From Stictocephala bisonia (lineage: Eukaryota > Arthropoda > Insecta > Hemiptera > Membracidae), in the NCBI GenBank assembly GCA_035578905.1, contig JAQJVL010000084.1:2387015-2451014 (forward strand): a DNA stretch of 64,000 nucleotides. The letters run 5' to 3'. The notes beneath the pieces were generated by a model. The model saw only the letters and a program-made list of their open reading frames with translations. It made no database searches and was not told where the DNA came from. Positions 37,995 through 50,987 of the stretch are shown here, one piece after another; the stretch's first letter is position 1; every line of letters begins with the position of its first letter. The position numbers and the translations under genes were made by a program.

Positions 37995-38297
37995 TGACCT
38001 TTTCCGTTAATTCACTATCATTACTTTTACTGTTGCTTCACTACCACTACCTGTTCATAGCAATTACAGTTAGGTTAGGTTAGGTTAGGTTAGATGATAA
38101 ACTGTTGATCACAAACTAGTAAATCCAATGACTGACTTACCCCAGAATGCGCTCTACGTGGAAAGCGATAAGATAAGGCCAGTGATATTGGATTCCTAGC
38201 GGATAAGGAGTTCAACAGTAGACGTAAAAATGATCGTGGAACAGTTTTCGGGCAATAGAATATTTATCAAGCGGTAGTGAATCAACGGAAACGATCC
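37995..38297. mobile_element. hAT-type MITE copy 2, with a TTAGG tract
   Basis: Same 303 bp element as at 15.83 kb. Ends are TGACCTTTTCCGTTAATTCA and, reading inward from the right, GGATCGTTTCCGTTGATTCA. The flanks AAAATATA (37,987-37,994) and TAAATATA (38,298-38,305) match at seven of eight places, as an aged 8 bp duplication would. Inside, at 38,071-38,093, are four perfect TTAGG units plus TTAGA. Copy 1 has the same place decayed (TTAGGTTAGGTCAGGTAAGG). Confidence 0.8.
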
Positions 38298-38305
38298 TAA
38301 ATATA

Positions 38306-39530
38306 TTCAGAAGATAATGTAAGTCTTCCAAACACTATATATTATGGTACTAATTAACGTTACCCACATACTCGTCTTATTGACCATGTGTATACTGCAC
38401 TATTGTCAAAAAAATATACTATTTCATGCTGGAGAATATCTTTCACATACACACATATAAGTGGCTTATTTGAGTGATCACAATCTTTGAATATCCTAGG
38501 TCAATAAATATGTGGGATATTTTAAGGGACAGTTGGTAATTGGGGCTTTTGTAATATATGCAATATTTGTACTTATTGATAACATGAATATAATAAACTG
38601 ATTGAAATGCAATCACATTTAATTTACTAACAGAATTGGTTGTATCTTATTAACAATTAAGTTAAATTTTTGGACCAATATATTTGAAAATATTGGTTAA
38701 AAAATACCATGATTGAAAAGTAACTTAAACTTGAAGGATTTGCATTACTTTCAGCAAACGTATGTAATCCAAAATGGATATACAAACAAAATTAAACTAT
38801 AAATAAAACGTAAATACCTTTATAGTTGGAAACGCATACCCTTTGATCTGGTTACATATGGTTAAATCAAATGATTAGTATAATCTTTAAATAAATATTA
38901 TTTAAATGTGTAAGTAGACCATAAATAAATTGTAATAAATATTTACACAGTTTGAAAACTAATGATAAAGGAAGTGTAAGGTGAACTTAATTATTAATTT
39001 TAAAATATGCTCTTTGAAATTCTGAATAATTGATGTTGTTGGTTCTTGAGGAGTAACGAACTTGGCCTGTGGTGAAACTTGTGAGTTGAACATCTTGTGT
39101 AGTGCATTATATATTAGACCCAGCTGAGGTTTGATCAGATAAACTGAGTCCTGCAAGTCTAAGTGAAAATTGTTTATTCATGCTCCCTTAGTCATTGACA
39201 AATAAATGTAAGGAATTAATTATTTTATATGTATTTAAAAACAAAATATTTGAATGAAACTAAATTTATTTAAAGAAGATAATCTTTAAATTAAAATTTT
39301 TTAGACAATGATATATCATTTAAAAAGAAAGATATCAAATAACTGTATATAACTTTATGCTTTAAGATGGATGATGGGTAAGAGATCCCATCCTTGCACG
39401 CCGCCGCCCGCCTGTGTTACTTCTGGAGGTTCGGAAGTTCGGAGGTCAGAGGTCCTAAGGTAAAATCTTACAGAGAGCTTCTAAGCCCTAACTGCATTTA
39501 AATATATGACTTGTATCTTTATGTTTATGG
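38306..39530. other. AT-rich non-coding stretch
   Basis: No gene. A small GC patch at 39,385-39,460 (GCACGCCGCCGCCCGCCTG, then GGAGGTTCGGAAGTTCGGAG) is unlike its surroundings and unexplained. Confidence 0.45.
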
Positions 39531-39627
39531 ATTAAGTTCTTCACATTATCTTCACATTCATCATTAAGTTCTACACATTATCTTCACATTCATCATTAAG
39601 TTCTACACATTATCTTCACATTCATCT
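39531..39627. repeat. 32 bp tandem repeat, three units
   Basis: ATTAAGTTCTACACATTATC plus TTCACATTCATC repeats at 39,531, 39,563 and 39,595. Confidence 0.92.
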
Positions 39628-42600
39628 TTAGTTTCTTGTGTAACGTTCACTTACTTAGTATTTCTTTAGCCCAAAGTTAAATTACATTGTGGAGTTTAAA
39701 TAATGTAATTTAGTTAAGCAAAAGTTATATATTTCCCAATATCTAAATACATTTTTACTCAAAATTTTCTCAAATCTAGTGCAAATGATGAATCTAAGCT
39801 GCTTCACTCTCACTAACAAGTGAGGCTGTGGAATCAATGTCAAGTTGACAAGTGACAAAAGCAACCTAAGTCAGCTCTTGGATTTGACATCCGCAACGGT
39901 ATTGTCACTCGTATCAGATACAACTACATTTGTGTCGGATTTACTGTCAAGCTAAAAGATAAATTTGTGGGCTCTAGTTGTGTTTAATTAGCTTACGTCT
40001 TTCATAGGTGCAATATACACACAATACAATTGTGAAGTATTGCATTGTATTTATGTTTTAGTAACAACTACTAAACTAAATTATTGATTGACTAGTTGAC
40101 TTTTTGTAGCGTACATTTTACATATTTGTTTTGGTATAGTATTTGTTTTATGTATAAGATCCACATGGATCGTTATAAATAAATAAATTACTATACCGTA
40201 TATAATTTACTAATACAATTGTGTTTAACATTTTTAAGAGACAGTAAAGAGACATTTTTATGAGCAGAATTTTGTTGCCAATGATTCAAAATATTGTACC
40301 TACTATGTAGAAACCAATGATACCAACTATAGGTTATTTAAAATACATGCAAGTAACTGACATATAAACTAACAGTAGATTATTTTGAAACGAGTAAATC
40401 ATATGTATGTCTTGAAAAACAGATCTAGGAATAATATTTGAATATGAATATGTCACCGTCTGGCGAAAGTAAAGTGGCTAATTTTGAGACCAAAAGTAAT
40501 AACAACCCCTACCCACCTTAGCATTACTTAACCCCTGAAGATCGAATATAAACATATGATGGGGTGATATTAATCTTCGTGAGTTAGTTTAGTTGGCATT
40601 AATTTTACATTCAAATTAAGCATCTGATCTATGAATCTAACCATATTTACACTACAGCAGAACGGAGAGTGTTTCAATGTTAGTGGCTCCGATTTAGGTT
40701 GATAAGAATATTATAGAATTAGGCCATAACTACTAAATTAAAAAAATAAATACAGAAATTATAGGTCAACTAGGGTTAGTCAAGCTCTTTGTAATTATAT
40801 CTACTTTACAGAATTATCGTATATAGAAAATAATTAATTATATTGACAGATTATTTATGTAATCTAAAGTGGTGCATCATTATAGATGGTTATTTTGTAA
40901 TAGTGTCTTATGAGTAATGTTTATTTATAGAGGTGGAGACATGCAAATTGGAAGTAATATCCGACTATAGTCTGAAGTCAATTGAAGTTGCAGAATGAAG
41001 TAAAACTGAGCTTTGAGTCCCAATATGTGTTAAAAATATGTCTATTTCTTTACCCCACACAAAACTTGGGTAAATTTAAGTTAGAATATGATCAACTTGT
41101 AAGTACTGGTTGAGTTCATTACTATAATAATTATATTTGAATCATATTTTGCTTCTTGGTATGTTGTGGAAGTTTTTAACAACATTTAATATTTTTTAAC
41201 TGTTAAGTGTGTGTTAACTCTAAACTGTTTGTCAGTTGACAAGGATTATTAATGGTAGATATTTTTTTAATTTGATTTTTTACACCTTTTATGACAAACT
41301 TTCAACTTGTGAGAGCATTAAAACGGGTTTGATATTTTGTAAAAGTAGAGTATCTAAATAGTTTAGTTTTAAATTACCATAGTGTTAAACCATATCATTA
41401 ATTATTATTTTAATGCTATTCGATTGAATTTTTCTGACATCAATCATTGATATAATTAACGAAGAAGATATTTCAACTTGTGTACCAAATTAAAATTTAC
41501 TTTCAACTAGACAATCTTGGTGGAGAAAGTAATATTTCAGAAAATAACTACTCACAATATCACTAACAAATTTTAATAAATGATAAAATTATACGGAAAA
41601 AATAGTTTAAAATAGTTTTCTTGTATAATATTCGCCAAATTTCAATAAAAAATATAAAACTTTATAAATACCAGTATATTCTCTTTTTATCGTCTTCAAA
41701 ACATACACTAATTGTACATATATGTAACACACGTATGCGGATGTCTTTTTAAATTTACAAACAAAAAAAACAGCGAAAAACGAGTTTCATTAAAACTAAA
41801 TATACGGATTGGATACTGAAATGTACAAATACTTCAAATAAATGGTCATATAAATAATGTTCAATATAAAATAACTAATACATATCTTGTCTCATGTATT
41901 TACTGGAATGAATTTTACAGAACACATAGTGCTTGAACATTTCTATCTCAAAATAACATATTACAATTGAAGGACAAGTCAAGATACATAAAATGGTTAG
42001 GTAGCGTATACATATATTTTTATACTATTCAAAAATATATGTAACTATGACGTTGCAAAAAATATTATAGAGGCAAAATGTGTATGTAAATTTGGATGTT
42101 TAATATAGTTTAAATAAATATATCCTAGTATGTAGGCAATAATTATGCTATTAATAAAAGGGATGGCATTAAAGTATTCGACATTCCAACTGCTTTTGGG
42201 AAAGGTAGCTCATGACTAAGTGAAATACATGGAATATTCCAGTGAAGTTACTATAATGTTTAAAGAACAAAGGATGAGATAATTAATTGTTAACTAAAAT
42301 TCTTCTCTGACGCCCAAAGTAATATTCTTTGTAAGCTGATGAAAACATACCACAGCCACTCTTACATTCATTAATGAAGCAATGAAGCTACATTCTTTAA
42401 GCTTTATATACGATTTTTAGTTTGATTCATTACTTTAAAACTTTAACTAACTATTCATTAATTTATTAACATAATACCGTCCTCTCTCCAAATATATTTT
42501 TTATTGTTGATATCCAAATTTAAATAATTACTTTTCTTACTTACTTGTGTAAATATAAAATATTTCATATCCAGAGTACTAGTCCAATTAAGTACACAAT

Positions 42601-43020
42601 ATTTTAAATTTACTAATCTTACATTTAGAAAAGTAAATTTTGAGGCACCGTATAAAAAAGAGTTAAAGTGATATTTCAAAACAAATTTAATTTTACACGA
42701 CACAGACTTACACTAAGTACTAAGTGGACGAAATATTATGATTTTGGTAAACCAAGTTTATCTCCCTCAGACCACACAGACTTACAAAGAAAAAGAAAAA
42801 GTTATAATATAGATAGTGGTAAAATATTAGCTAAGTTTTAAATGTATTTTTACTATGTAGTATGAATAGTACTGTTTACGAATAGCTAGATTTTCATGAA
42901 TTGTGAGTAAATTTATTGTATATCAGATTGGCTTATTCTACTGTAAGGTGCTGATTTTTCAAGTCAATTTCGTTAAGAAAATTTGTTACAAACATTTTGT
43001 GAACAGTAAAATTACAGTTA
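39628..43020. other. AT-rich non-coding stretch, one possible retroelement tail
   Basis: No gene called. At 40,158-40,171 a small hairpin (GATCCA/TGGATC) precedes AAATAAATAAAT, which resembles a LINE 3' tail, but no coding remnant is attached. Confidence 0.4.
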
Positions 43021-43560
43021 CACGTTGTGTACAAGCCAGGTGAGCTGGGCATATACTTCAGGCTACTCTCTGTAACCTTCTAAGGGATGTTGATAGCAGG
43101 GCCGCTACAGTTTCTTACTGTTTATACGCCTTGTGAGCCATGAATAGATCAGGCAAGTAACATATCTTACTTACTGTGTACAAGCCACGCGAGCTGGGCA
43201 TACTTCAGGCTACTCTCTGTAACCATCTAAGGGAAATGCTGAAAGCAGGGCCGCTACAGTTTCTTACTGTGTTTACGCCTTGTGAGCCATGAATACATCA
43301 GGCTACTCCATGAGACTTTAAAAGAAAACTGTTGTAACCAGGCAAGTGACATATCTTACTTACTGTGTACAAGCCACGTGAGCTGGGTATACTTCAGGCT
43401 ACTCTCTGTAACCTTCTAAAGGAAATGTTGATAGCAGGGCCGCTACAGTTTCTTACTGTGTATACGCCTTGTGAGCCATGAATAGATCAGGCAAGTAACA
43501 TATCTTACTTACTGTACACAGATACTGTGTACAAGCCATGTGATCTGTGAATTAATAATA
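43021..43560. repeat. Tandem repeat, ~149-190 bp unit, three and a part copies
   Basis: GTGTACAAGCC begins at 43,027, 43,176, 43,366 and 43,527. Units share GAGCTGGGCATA, CTTCAGGCTACTCTCTGTAA, GCAGGGCCGCTACAGTTTCT and CGCCTTGTGAGCCATGAATA. The second unit carries ~40 extra bases (CAGGCTACTCCATGAGAC...GTTGTAACC). Confidence 0.92.
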
Positions 43561-43599
43561 CAGTCAAAATAATACCGAGTTTGGCCTATTTGTTTAAGT

Positions 43600-44230
43600 T
43601 ACAAAATATAAAACAAAAGACATAAATTAAATATCCACCGAATTCAGTGGGCAACAGAGGGAGGGTCCCAATGGGAAGAAAATTAATTCCTGTAACAAAT
43701 GCCCCCAGAATTACTTTAACACTAACACCCTACGGCATCATCAAAATAACGGGAAAAAATTAAACAAAAATATTAAAATAAAATCTAAATTTCATCTCCT
43801 TCTCCTAAAACTCCCCACCCATCACTTTCTCTTCTCATAAAATTAAATTCCCCAAAGTCCAATAAAAACAGAAGAATATGAAAGAAGAACATCACAGAAG
43901 AAAGTAATCTGGGAGGAACCTTAAGAGAAAATCGGTTGAGGTCACCTAAATTCAGAAGTTTTCTGCCTGGGGAAACGGTAAACAATGTAGTGATGATGGG
44001 GGAGGGAGATCAGTGGGCGAATCAAGGTGGAAATTTGCGAACCCAGGCGAAATCAAGGTGGAAGGTTATTCAGGTGACGATCCATCTCCCCTTCCGGATC
44101 TTGTAGCCAAAAAATGCAACAACCTCCACAAAATATTTAACAGTGGGGATTACATCTATATCAAACCTAAGATAGAGAAGAAAAACACAAGAATTAGAAT
44201 TAAATAAAGTGAGAGGTAAAAAGGATACAG
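43600..44230. other. Purine-rich, unrecognised stretch
   Basis: Less AT-rich than its surroundings. There is a 64-codon plus frame (44,013-44,207, with GYSGDDPSPLPDL and NSGDYIYIKPKIE) and a 66-codon minus frame (43,785-43,985). I recognise neither. The composition suggests an old mobile-element insertion. No domain or boundary is seen. Confidence 0.3.
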
Positions 44231-44723
44231 GCAAATAAGTCTAAGAGTACGACGTGATGCTTTCCGAAAGTGTCATAAGTCTAACAATATAATATTTTCC
44301 ATTAAATTATAAAGAATTCCCTAATCGTCAATTCACCAAAAAATGGGCTTTATTTAAATTAGAAAAATTGTAACTAAACATTTTACAAAACCACTTAATT
44401 CATAAAATAGCCTGTAAAAGGTAAATTAGGTAGCATTGAAGATATAGGTTTATAAACCCGATTATTCAGGCAATTTATGGAAATTAATGGTTAGGCCTAC
44501 CCTGATCACAAGCGAATAGTAATATACCTTTATATAAACTTATAAATAAACTTTTGGGGTCACAACAATTGTTAATGTAAGCTGGCCTCAAAGACTAAAT
44601 ACAATTAGGTAATATTAACAAAGCAAAAAAAATTTGATTTAACAACTATGAACTACCTTTGAAGTCGGCACACATAAGCATAACCTAGATGTACCAAACC
44701 TGACGGATTTTAAAATAAAACAA

Positions 44724-45959
44724 CTATGTTACAAATTAGATTTTTTTTAAACCGAAATATGCCCTTATGTATGCTACTTTTATTTATGGAATACAATATC
44801 ACTCAGATGCATTCTTCCGATTACCACACAGGTGTATAATCTTTTAACAACATTTGACATTACCCTACAGATCACAGGCAGAGGTATTGCAGAAACCTCA
44901 ATAATAAGGCAGTTCTTCAATTCGAAAATGGTGTTAGGTTTTGCAGCATAAACTTTACCCTTCAAGTAACCCCACAACCAAAAATTACAAGGACTTAGGT
45001 CGGGCGATCGTGCAGGCCATGCGACATAACCAAAGCGAGAGATGAGATGTCCTGGGAATAGGTCTCGAAAAACATTCATAAAAAAATTGCCTGTCTGCAC
45101 TGTTGTACCATTTCTGGAACCATAAAGAGTTCATTTCAATACTTAGCTCTTGCAGTCGGGGAATTAAGAAGTTCTGAATAATCTCAACACATCGTTTTGT
45201 ATTCACAGAAACTGTTGCAGTGGTGTAATCTTAAAAAAATATGGCCAAATTACTCCAAAACATGCAACACCCCACCACACAGTAATTCTTTTGCTATTAA
45301 ACGGTTGTTCGTGAATTTCTTTAGGAAAATCTCTTGACCAGTAACGACAATTCTGAGGGTTAACATTTCCTGTCAAATCAAAATGAGCTTGGTCAGACAT
45401 TATTAAACATTGCAGTATGTTTTCTTCATGAATGCGTTGCAGTAGCGTTTGACAGAATGTTATGCGAAAACCAGGATCAGTGTTATTAATTTTTGCAGAA
45501 CCTGTATCTTGTATGGATGGAAGTTCATATCGAAATGTAAAACACTATGTATACTTGCTCTTTAAACTGCTAATCGTTTTGGGCTTTAAAGCACCGCTTC
45601 ACGATTTCTTTTAGCATTATCATAGGTACGAACAGATCGAGGCCTACCAGTTGGTTTATTTTTTAGTGTGGATGCAATGTTCCTAAAATTGATGGTGTTC
45701 CAACAGGGAACACGGCCATGACGTGGAATATGAAATTTGTTACGAAAAAGTCGTTATGTAACAATAAAATACTTATCATGAAAAAAAGACAAGACTTCAA
45801 TGACAAAGGCACAATGTTGAACCGTGCACTGATCCATGTTAACTAAAATGGCATAAACTATATTATCATATGCTACAGCAATGATATATGTAAACAAATG
45901 AACCATTTACTGTATAAACAGCTGTTTAAAAAGTGTCAGCTTTTTATGGGCCAACATAG
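44724..45959 (-). mobile_element. mariner/IS630-type DNA transposon
   Basis: About 1.24 kb around a decayed transposase. The right end reads inward CTATGTTGGCCCATAAAAAG and is followed by TA (45,960-45,961). The left side starts CTATGTT at 44,724, preceded by AA rather than TA. The full right-end repeat is not matched on the left beyond its first seven bases, so the left boundary is uncertain. Confidence 0.5.
44780..45837 (-). pseudogene. mariner/IS630-type transposase (DDE_3), broken
   Basis: Reading leftward from the ATG at 45,837: MDQCTVQHCAFVIE starts the helix-turn-helix region. KNKPTGRPRSVRTYDNAKRN is the GRPR AT-hook-like linker. LHFDMNFHPYKIQV precedes the catalytic domain. Then MSDQAHFDLTGNVNPQNCRY begins at 45,400, with an aspartate of the 'SDEAHF' motif. 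ITVWWGVACFGVIWPYFF follows, then VEIIQNFLIPRLQEL, WPARSPDLSPCNFWLWGYLK (the third catalytic region) and a C-terminal LSDIVFHK before the stop at 44,780. Domain order is complete, near 340 residues as usual. At least three stops and several frameshifts (for example near 45,590, 45,400, 45,205 and 45,090) abolish it. It would cut and paste by TIR binding and DDE chemistry. Confidence 0.9.
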
Positions 45960-46045
45960 TAAAGGTGAAACAGGTGATTGCTCAATTAATTATTCTTTAG
46001 AATCAAACTACAAAGAAAACTAAACAAATATTCATTGCTCATTTC

Positions 46046-46475
46046 TAAGACACCGATCGTAGGGATATGGACGAAATGAAGAGTGAGTTAGTGTAATAAG
46101 TGTAGATGAACGAATGTAGTCATTATTACTATCTGAGTTAGACTTAGCTCATGAAGGACTATTTATTAATAACCCAATATCCAGAGCAACTATGGGACCT
46201 ACATCTTTACATGGAATCCGAACCACGTAGTGTTAGTCTGATTTTCAGCTAAATGACAAGTTTGACTCTCAGTTCTCTTCCCCACACAACATCTGATCCT
46301 TGACTACCATCCAACATAGATACCTCAAACTTCTCTAGTACTGTCTGCATCGATAGCAACCTTTGAGCGGCCGCCGTGTAGGTATTAAGAGGACCGAGAA
46401 TGGAACATATCGCCTACAATATCCCAAACACTTTGTCCCCAAGCAGCTGGGTTACAGCACTGCACCACCACTATT
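46046..46475 (-). repeat. SINE-like interspersed repeat, copy 4
   Basis: Full-length copy on the minus strand. It ends on the right with CAGCTGGGTTACAGCACTGC and CACCAC, the start of the family on its own strand. The left end is the ACTCATT/CATCTACAC tail followed by ATATCCCTACGATCGGTGTC. The best preserved copy, useful as a family reference. Confidence 0.7.
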
Positions 46476-46769
46476 TTTGACTGTATTTTGTTCAAGATAA
46501 AGAACATAATAGCGAAAAATTAGAAACACTTGCCCAATTATAACCTAGCCGGATGTATATAGATATATTCAACGGCCACGTGAACAAATAACAGCAAATG
46601 AAGAACGAGAAAAAAGAGAGGGCAGACCGGAAAGAAGAAAACAAACCACACGTTGACACACAAACGAAAACAAACATAGAGGAAGGAGATGCTATTTCAG
46701 AGACAAAAGAAACTGTCCTTGGCACATATATATTTCATATTTTTGTAACATTAAACCATTTACTTTTTA

Positions 46770-46822
46770 GCCACAGGTGGCCCAGTAGTTGAGGCTTTGG
46801 ACAGTTGAGAACATCTTATATG

Positions 46823-46825
<3 letters not shown>
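46770..46825 (+). repeat. Possible tRNA-like SINE head
   Basis: GGTGGCCCAGTAGTTGAGGC resembles a polymerase III A box in tRNA-derived SINEs. It is followed within 50 bases by a TA tract, so if it is a SINE only the head remains. Confidence 0.25.

Positions 46826-46876
<51 letters not shown>
46826..46876. repeat. (TA)n microsatellite
   Basis: About 25 uninterrupted AT/TA units. Confidence 0.95.
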
Positions 46877-46881
<5 letters not shown>

Positions 46882-49800
46882 TTTTATAAAATTTTATTGA
46901 CTAGATCTATTGTAAATTATTTCAGTAAAAAAACATGACTGTGCTAAGCTGGATCTGTTGAAAAATGTTCAATTTATCTCTTTCCAAATCATAATATGAG
47001 AATTTAAACGATATTACTAATTTTTTAAATGTTTAATTCATTATTTAAATCCTAATTTGTAAATTCTAAACAAACGTGGAATAATATTAAAATGGAACCA
47101 TAAATAATTAAAACATTTATAAGTTAATTATGGCTACGCTATAGTTTAATACGGGCTTGAAGTGAATGTACACAAATTTAAAGCTCTAATAAAATAAAAA
47201 ACAATTATAAAACCTCCGTTTTTAGTAATGACCCGACGGGCTACATAAACAATAATACTTAAAATGACTGCTTTCGGACATGTTTTGCTCCATGATGAGT
47301 TTTAATTTGAATAAAAGTTGTAATGGAAAACATAACGTTATTCTCAAACTGTATTTATAAGGAAAAAGACCTTCAATTTTTTCTTCAAAACTGTGTGTGC
47401 GTTATTTTATTATTTATTAAGATTTAACCTAGTAAGTTAAGTTAATTGTAAGATTTGTAAAGTTAAGAAACTACCAGGCTATGTTTTTAAATAATGAATA
47501 TTATGATTAAAACATATATACATATATGTATATATATGTATATATATAAATAAATAAATATATATATATAAACAGGGTATATACAGGGAATTTAGTCAGG
47601 GAACAGGGAAATTACAGCCTGAAGTTATCTTATACAAATATTTGTTTATGTATCTTAAGTTACTGTTGTCAAACATGTTTCTTTATTCCATTTAAAATAT
47701 TAATTATTTACTACGTGTTAAATATTATTATTGAACATTTTATGTTCTTTTGTCCACAATTCCAAGATTAAGGTTACGTAAAATTATATAATGGGCACTA
47801 AACTATGCACGTTCCTGACTACCCCGAAACTTACGTGACGAGTGCACTCGTCCTTTTACATTCAAGGTTCCTCCCCTCAGTAAGTTCAAGGACATCTGTG
47901 CACTTTCCACCCACACCCGTCCCAGTTGTAGACAGTAAATGAGGTGCGTACCTGAAGCCCTCACTACCCCATATATTACATTATGAGTGCACTCGAAACC
48001 GTGATTTAACGTGTATTGTGTTTACATTTAAATTTCACCGACGACTCGCAAGAGGATCAAGCCTGATGAAGGAGCATTAATGACTGAAAGACGTCGCATG
48101 ACAATTTTAGTTAGATTGACGTTGGTAAAGTAAAATCATCGTAATATTTAAATTATATTTAGTACAGAAAAAAATGTATTCAATAAATAATTTAGTAGTC
48201 CTTGAAGCATAGTTTGAAAGCTAATAATTTAAAGTTTATAATAAATGAACTACTTGTTTTAAGTACTAAATATTCTACATTTAAATTGCTACATGCTTTT
48301 ATCTATAAATTAATGATGCAGTGCCACCTGTAAGTAGCCATCTTAGACAGATACGGAGGATAAGCTAGCAAGCCGTAGTAAGTCAGTTAATAGGTAGTCT
48401 CTAAATGTATTTGAATTCCCACCCTTAAAACTTAGTCATTGTTGTAGGTCTGAAATAAGCGCTAAGTATGTGTTGCATACTCTAAATATACTAACTCATT
48501 TATATTGAAAATATTTAGGAATATATAAATTTACTTCCCTTATTCATTAGGTGTCAAGTACTTAAAATGCATAAGTCGGAAATCAGAAACAAAACTGTAC
48601 TTGATAATTGTTGAAGTTCAAAAAAGTAAAATTTGACTGTTTTTATATCAATAAAGTTTCAAAATGTATTCTTAAACAATAATTTGTACTTAATCTACTC
48701 ATTAACAAGTCTTTGAATAAATGTATTTACATTTTTCCTGAATGCTCCATTGAAGAACTCTATTTAATACATCTGTAAATATAGGAAAGTTTTATGGTAT
48801 ACCAAGGGGCTATGAAAAACCTGAACTCTTAAAAATTATTCAAATACATGTAATTGGTTATGAATTACACATCTGAAACAAATTATTAAAACAAAAGTCA
48901 AATTAAGTCACAAGCAATTGTCAATGTAGCTTATATTCCACCAAGTTCTAAAACACTAATATTATTTGCCATCGTAACAATAACAAAAGTGTTCCAGTTG
49001 AAAGTTTGATGTAATAAGTTCGTAGCCTAAGTGTATTAAAAGAACATCGATCACTTTACTTGGAAGGGAAGTTTTGTATAAGAACATCCCTTAGATACTT
49101 GACTGAGGGTCTACATCTTGAATATTTATATGACGTCAACTTATAAATAATAATTCAATATTGACGTCATACTTACTAAGGTAAATAAAATGGCTATACA
49201 CATTATTAAATCGATCTATGCTTAGTCACTTAATAACATATATCTTTTGTGGAAGAGAAAATTGTATCTTGAATGAATACTTATAACCATAACTTGAAAG
49301 ATAGTTTGTTTTTAAGTTCTTTGAATATTTGTACGATTACTGTACTTTCCAAACTTTAGGAAGTGTTTAAATATTTAAGTCAGGTAAATTACTGATAATT
49401 AGGAGTAATGAAAATGTATAATCCACTGATAGAAATGTTTGTACTATGGAAACAGTTCATATTATTGTGGTTACTGTATATATTTAATATTTCTTGTTTT
49501 ATTACTGAAATTAAAGATCACATAGATAACGAAACTGGTAAAACATCCAGTGGAGGGATGCTTTTTACTTTTGTTTAAAATATTTTAAGTTTTAATCATT
49601 TACTATTTTTTATGGATGGTAAAGGAAATGCGTATGAACTTATATTGAATGTGACCAATTCAGGTTATTTTATTAAAAATGTTTTTGGTATATGTTTCAC
49701 CAGTGACAGAAAATTCAATCACGCCCCTCTTAGTAAATCGGCTTACTATTAATTAATGTCAAAGATTACGTGTCTCTTGTTAATTGCTCTACTCCAACTG

Positions 49801-50585
49801 GTAATCTTGCAGCAGAGTCGTGTTTTTACACGATGAAGTGATTTTTATAAACTGTATTAGGTACGTAAGTTAATGAATTATATTTTTCTAAATTAAAAAC
49901 ATTTTAGTCAAACTGATGCCAAGGTACCTATTTTACTTGTAATCAAAAACATAAAAGACAGTAAATATAATTCTAAATACTCACAAATACTTAATGTATT
50001 ATCATTTCAATATAAAATGTAAAGTTTGTCTTACTAGAAAATATTATAGGTTAAAAAACCAAATAACTGTGCAAGTGTAATACAAAAAATTATCTCTGTT
50101 ACCTCCGTAATATAAATATTCATATATAAATTAATAGCTTCATTAAATATAATACAATAATTAAGAAGTCATATAATATTTATTTAGGGCTAAAGCTATT
50201 AGTTAATATGGTTTTAAAGAGTTATAAAATAGCTTAAAAATAGATTAGTAAAATAAATTAAGCATTTTGTAGTTAAGATCCATAATATTCATAAACATTC
50301 TGAATTATTAATGCAACTACCAATCGGTATCCACAAATCAAATTAATTTTTTAACATCTAATTTATTTTATTTACAGGCCTAAAAAGTAACTCAGTATTA
50401 GTGAAATGGTTATAAAATAACTCGGTTAGTCAGCTTTTAATTTTTTTTCACGTATAAATGTCATACATTTCGTTCCCAAATATAATGTCCTGAACTGAAC
50501 CATAAACATAAAACATGAAGTCATAAAACAAAATATTTTCCATTACAATAGCATGATAGCTTTGTTCCATTGGGAAGCACTATGA
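46877..50585. other. AT-rich non-coding stretch
   Basis: No gene called. There is a mixed TA/TAAA microsatellite at 47,510-47,570, followed by four CAGGG repeats (47,573-47,612). At 47,837-47,852 lies a perfect 16 bp palindrome, GACGAGTGCACTCGTC. Around 47,790-48,120 the DNA is less AT-rich, with CCTGATGAAGG..CTGAAAGACG at 48,062-48,094, weakly like a hammerhead core but without a convincing stem. Confidence 0.45.
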
Positions 50586-50592
50586 TGATCTC

Positions 50593-50595
50593 TAA
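50593..50595. other. Target-site duplication of the Harbinger element, left
   Basis: TAA directly before the left terminal repeat, matched by TAA at 54,440-54,442. PIF/Harbinger elements duplicate a 3 bp TWA target. Confidence 0.85.
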
Positions 50596-50987
50596 AGGTG
50601 GATTTACACTGCACGCGCAGCGAATGCAAACAGCGTTTGCAAACGTTTGCGAACAGACATTCGTGGGAACCTCTATTCACCCGCGCCAAACACTGTTTGC
50701 AAGCATCGTTCGTTCGTGCGCGGAGTTGATCCAACCGCTGTCGGTTTTTCAACGAATCATCAAAGGGATTTGTGTTCGCGGCGCGTCCTGTCTAGACAGT
50801 CATTTGTGTTTGCAACTGTAGCCAATCCAGGTGTGCCCTTAAGTTTTGTTGCATCATCAGCTATTTTTAAAAGAGTAACTTTTTATTAATAGGCTTACTA
50901 CTAAACATTACGGGTGTTATTATTGACTGTTATTGTTTAAGTTGTTACTGTTATTATTTTTGTAACGTTGGTTTTCATTTAATCGCA

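Noticed and set aside
38071..38095. Interstitial telomere (TTAGG) or ancient chromosome fusion
   Set aside because: The tract lies at the same internal place in both copies of a MITE, so it belongs to the element.
46492..46792. Overlapping 77- and 64-codon frames
   Set aside because: Lysine/glutamate- and phenylalanine/serine-rich low complexity on opposite strands; no recognisable product.
48062..48094. Hammerhead ribozyme
   Set aside because: CTGATGA and GAAA are present, but the intervening stem and the outer stems do not pair well.
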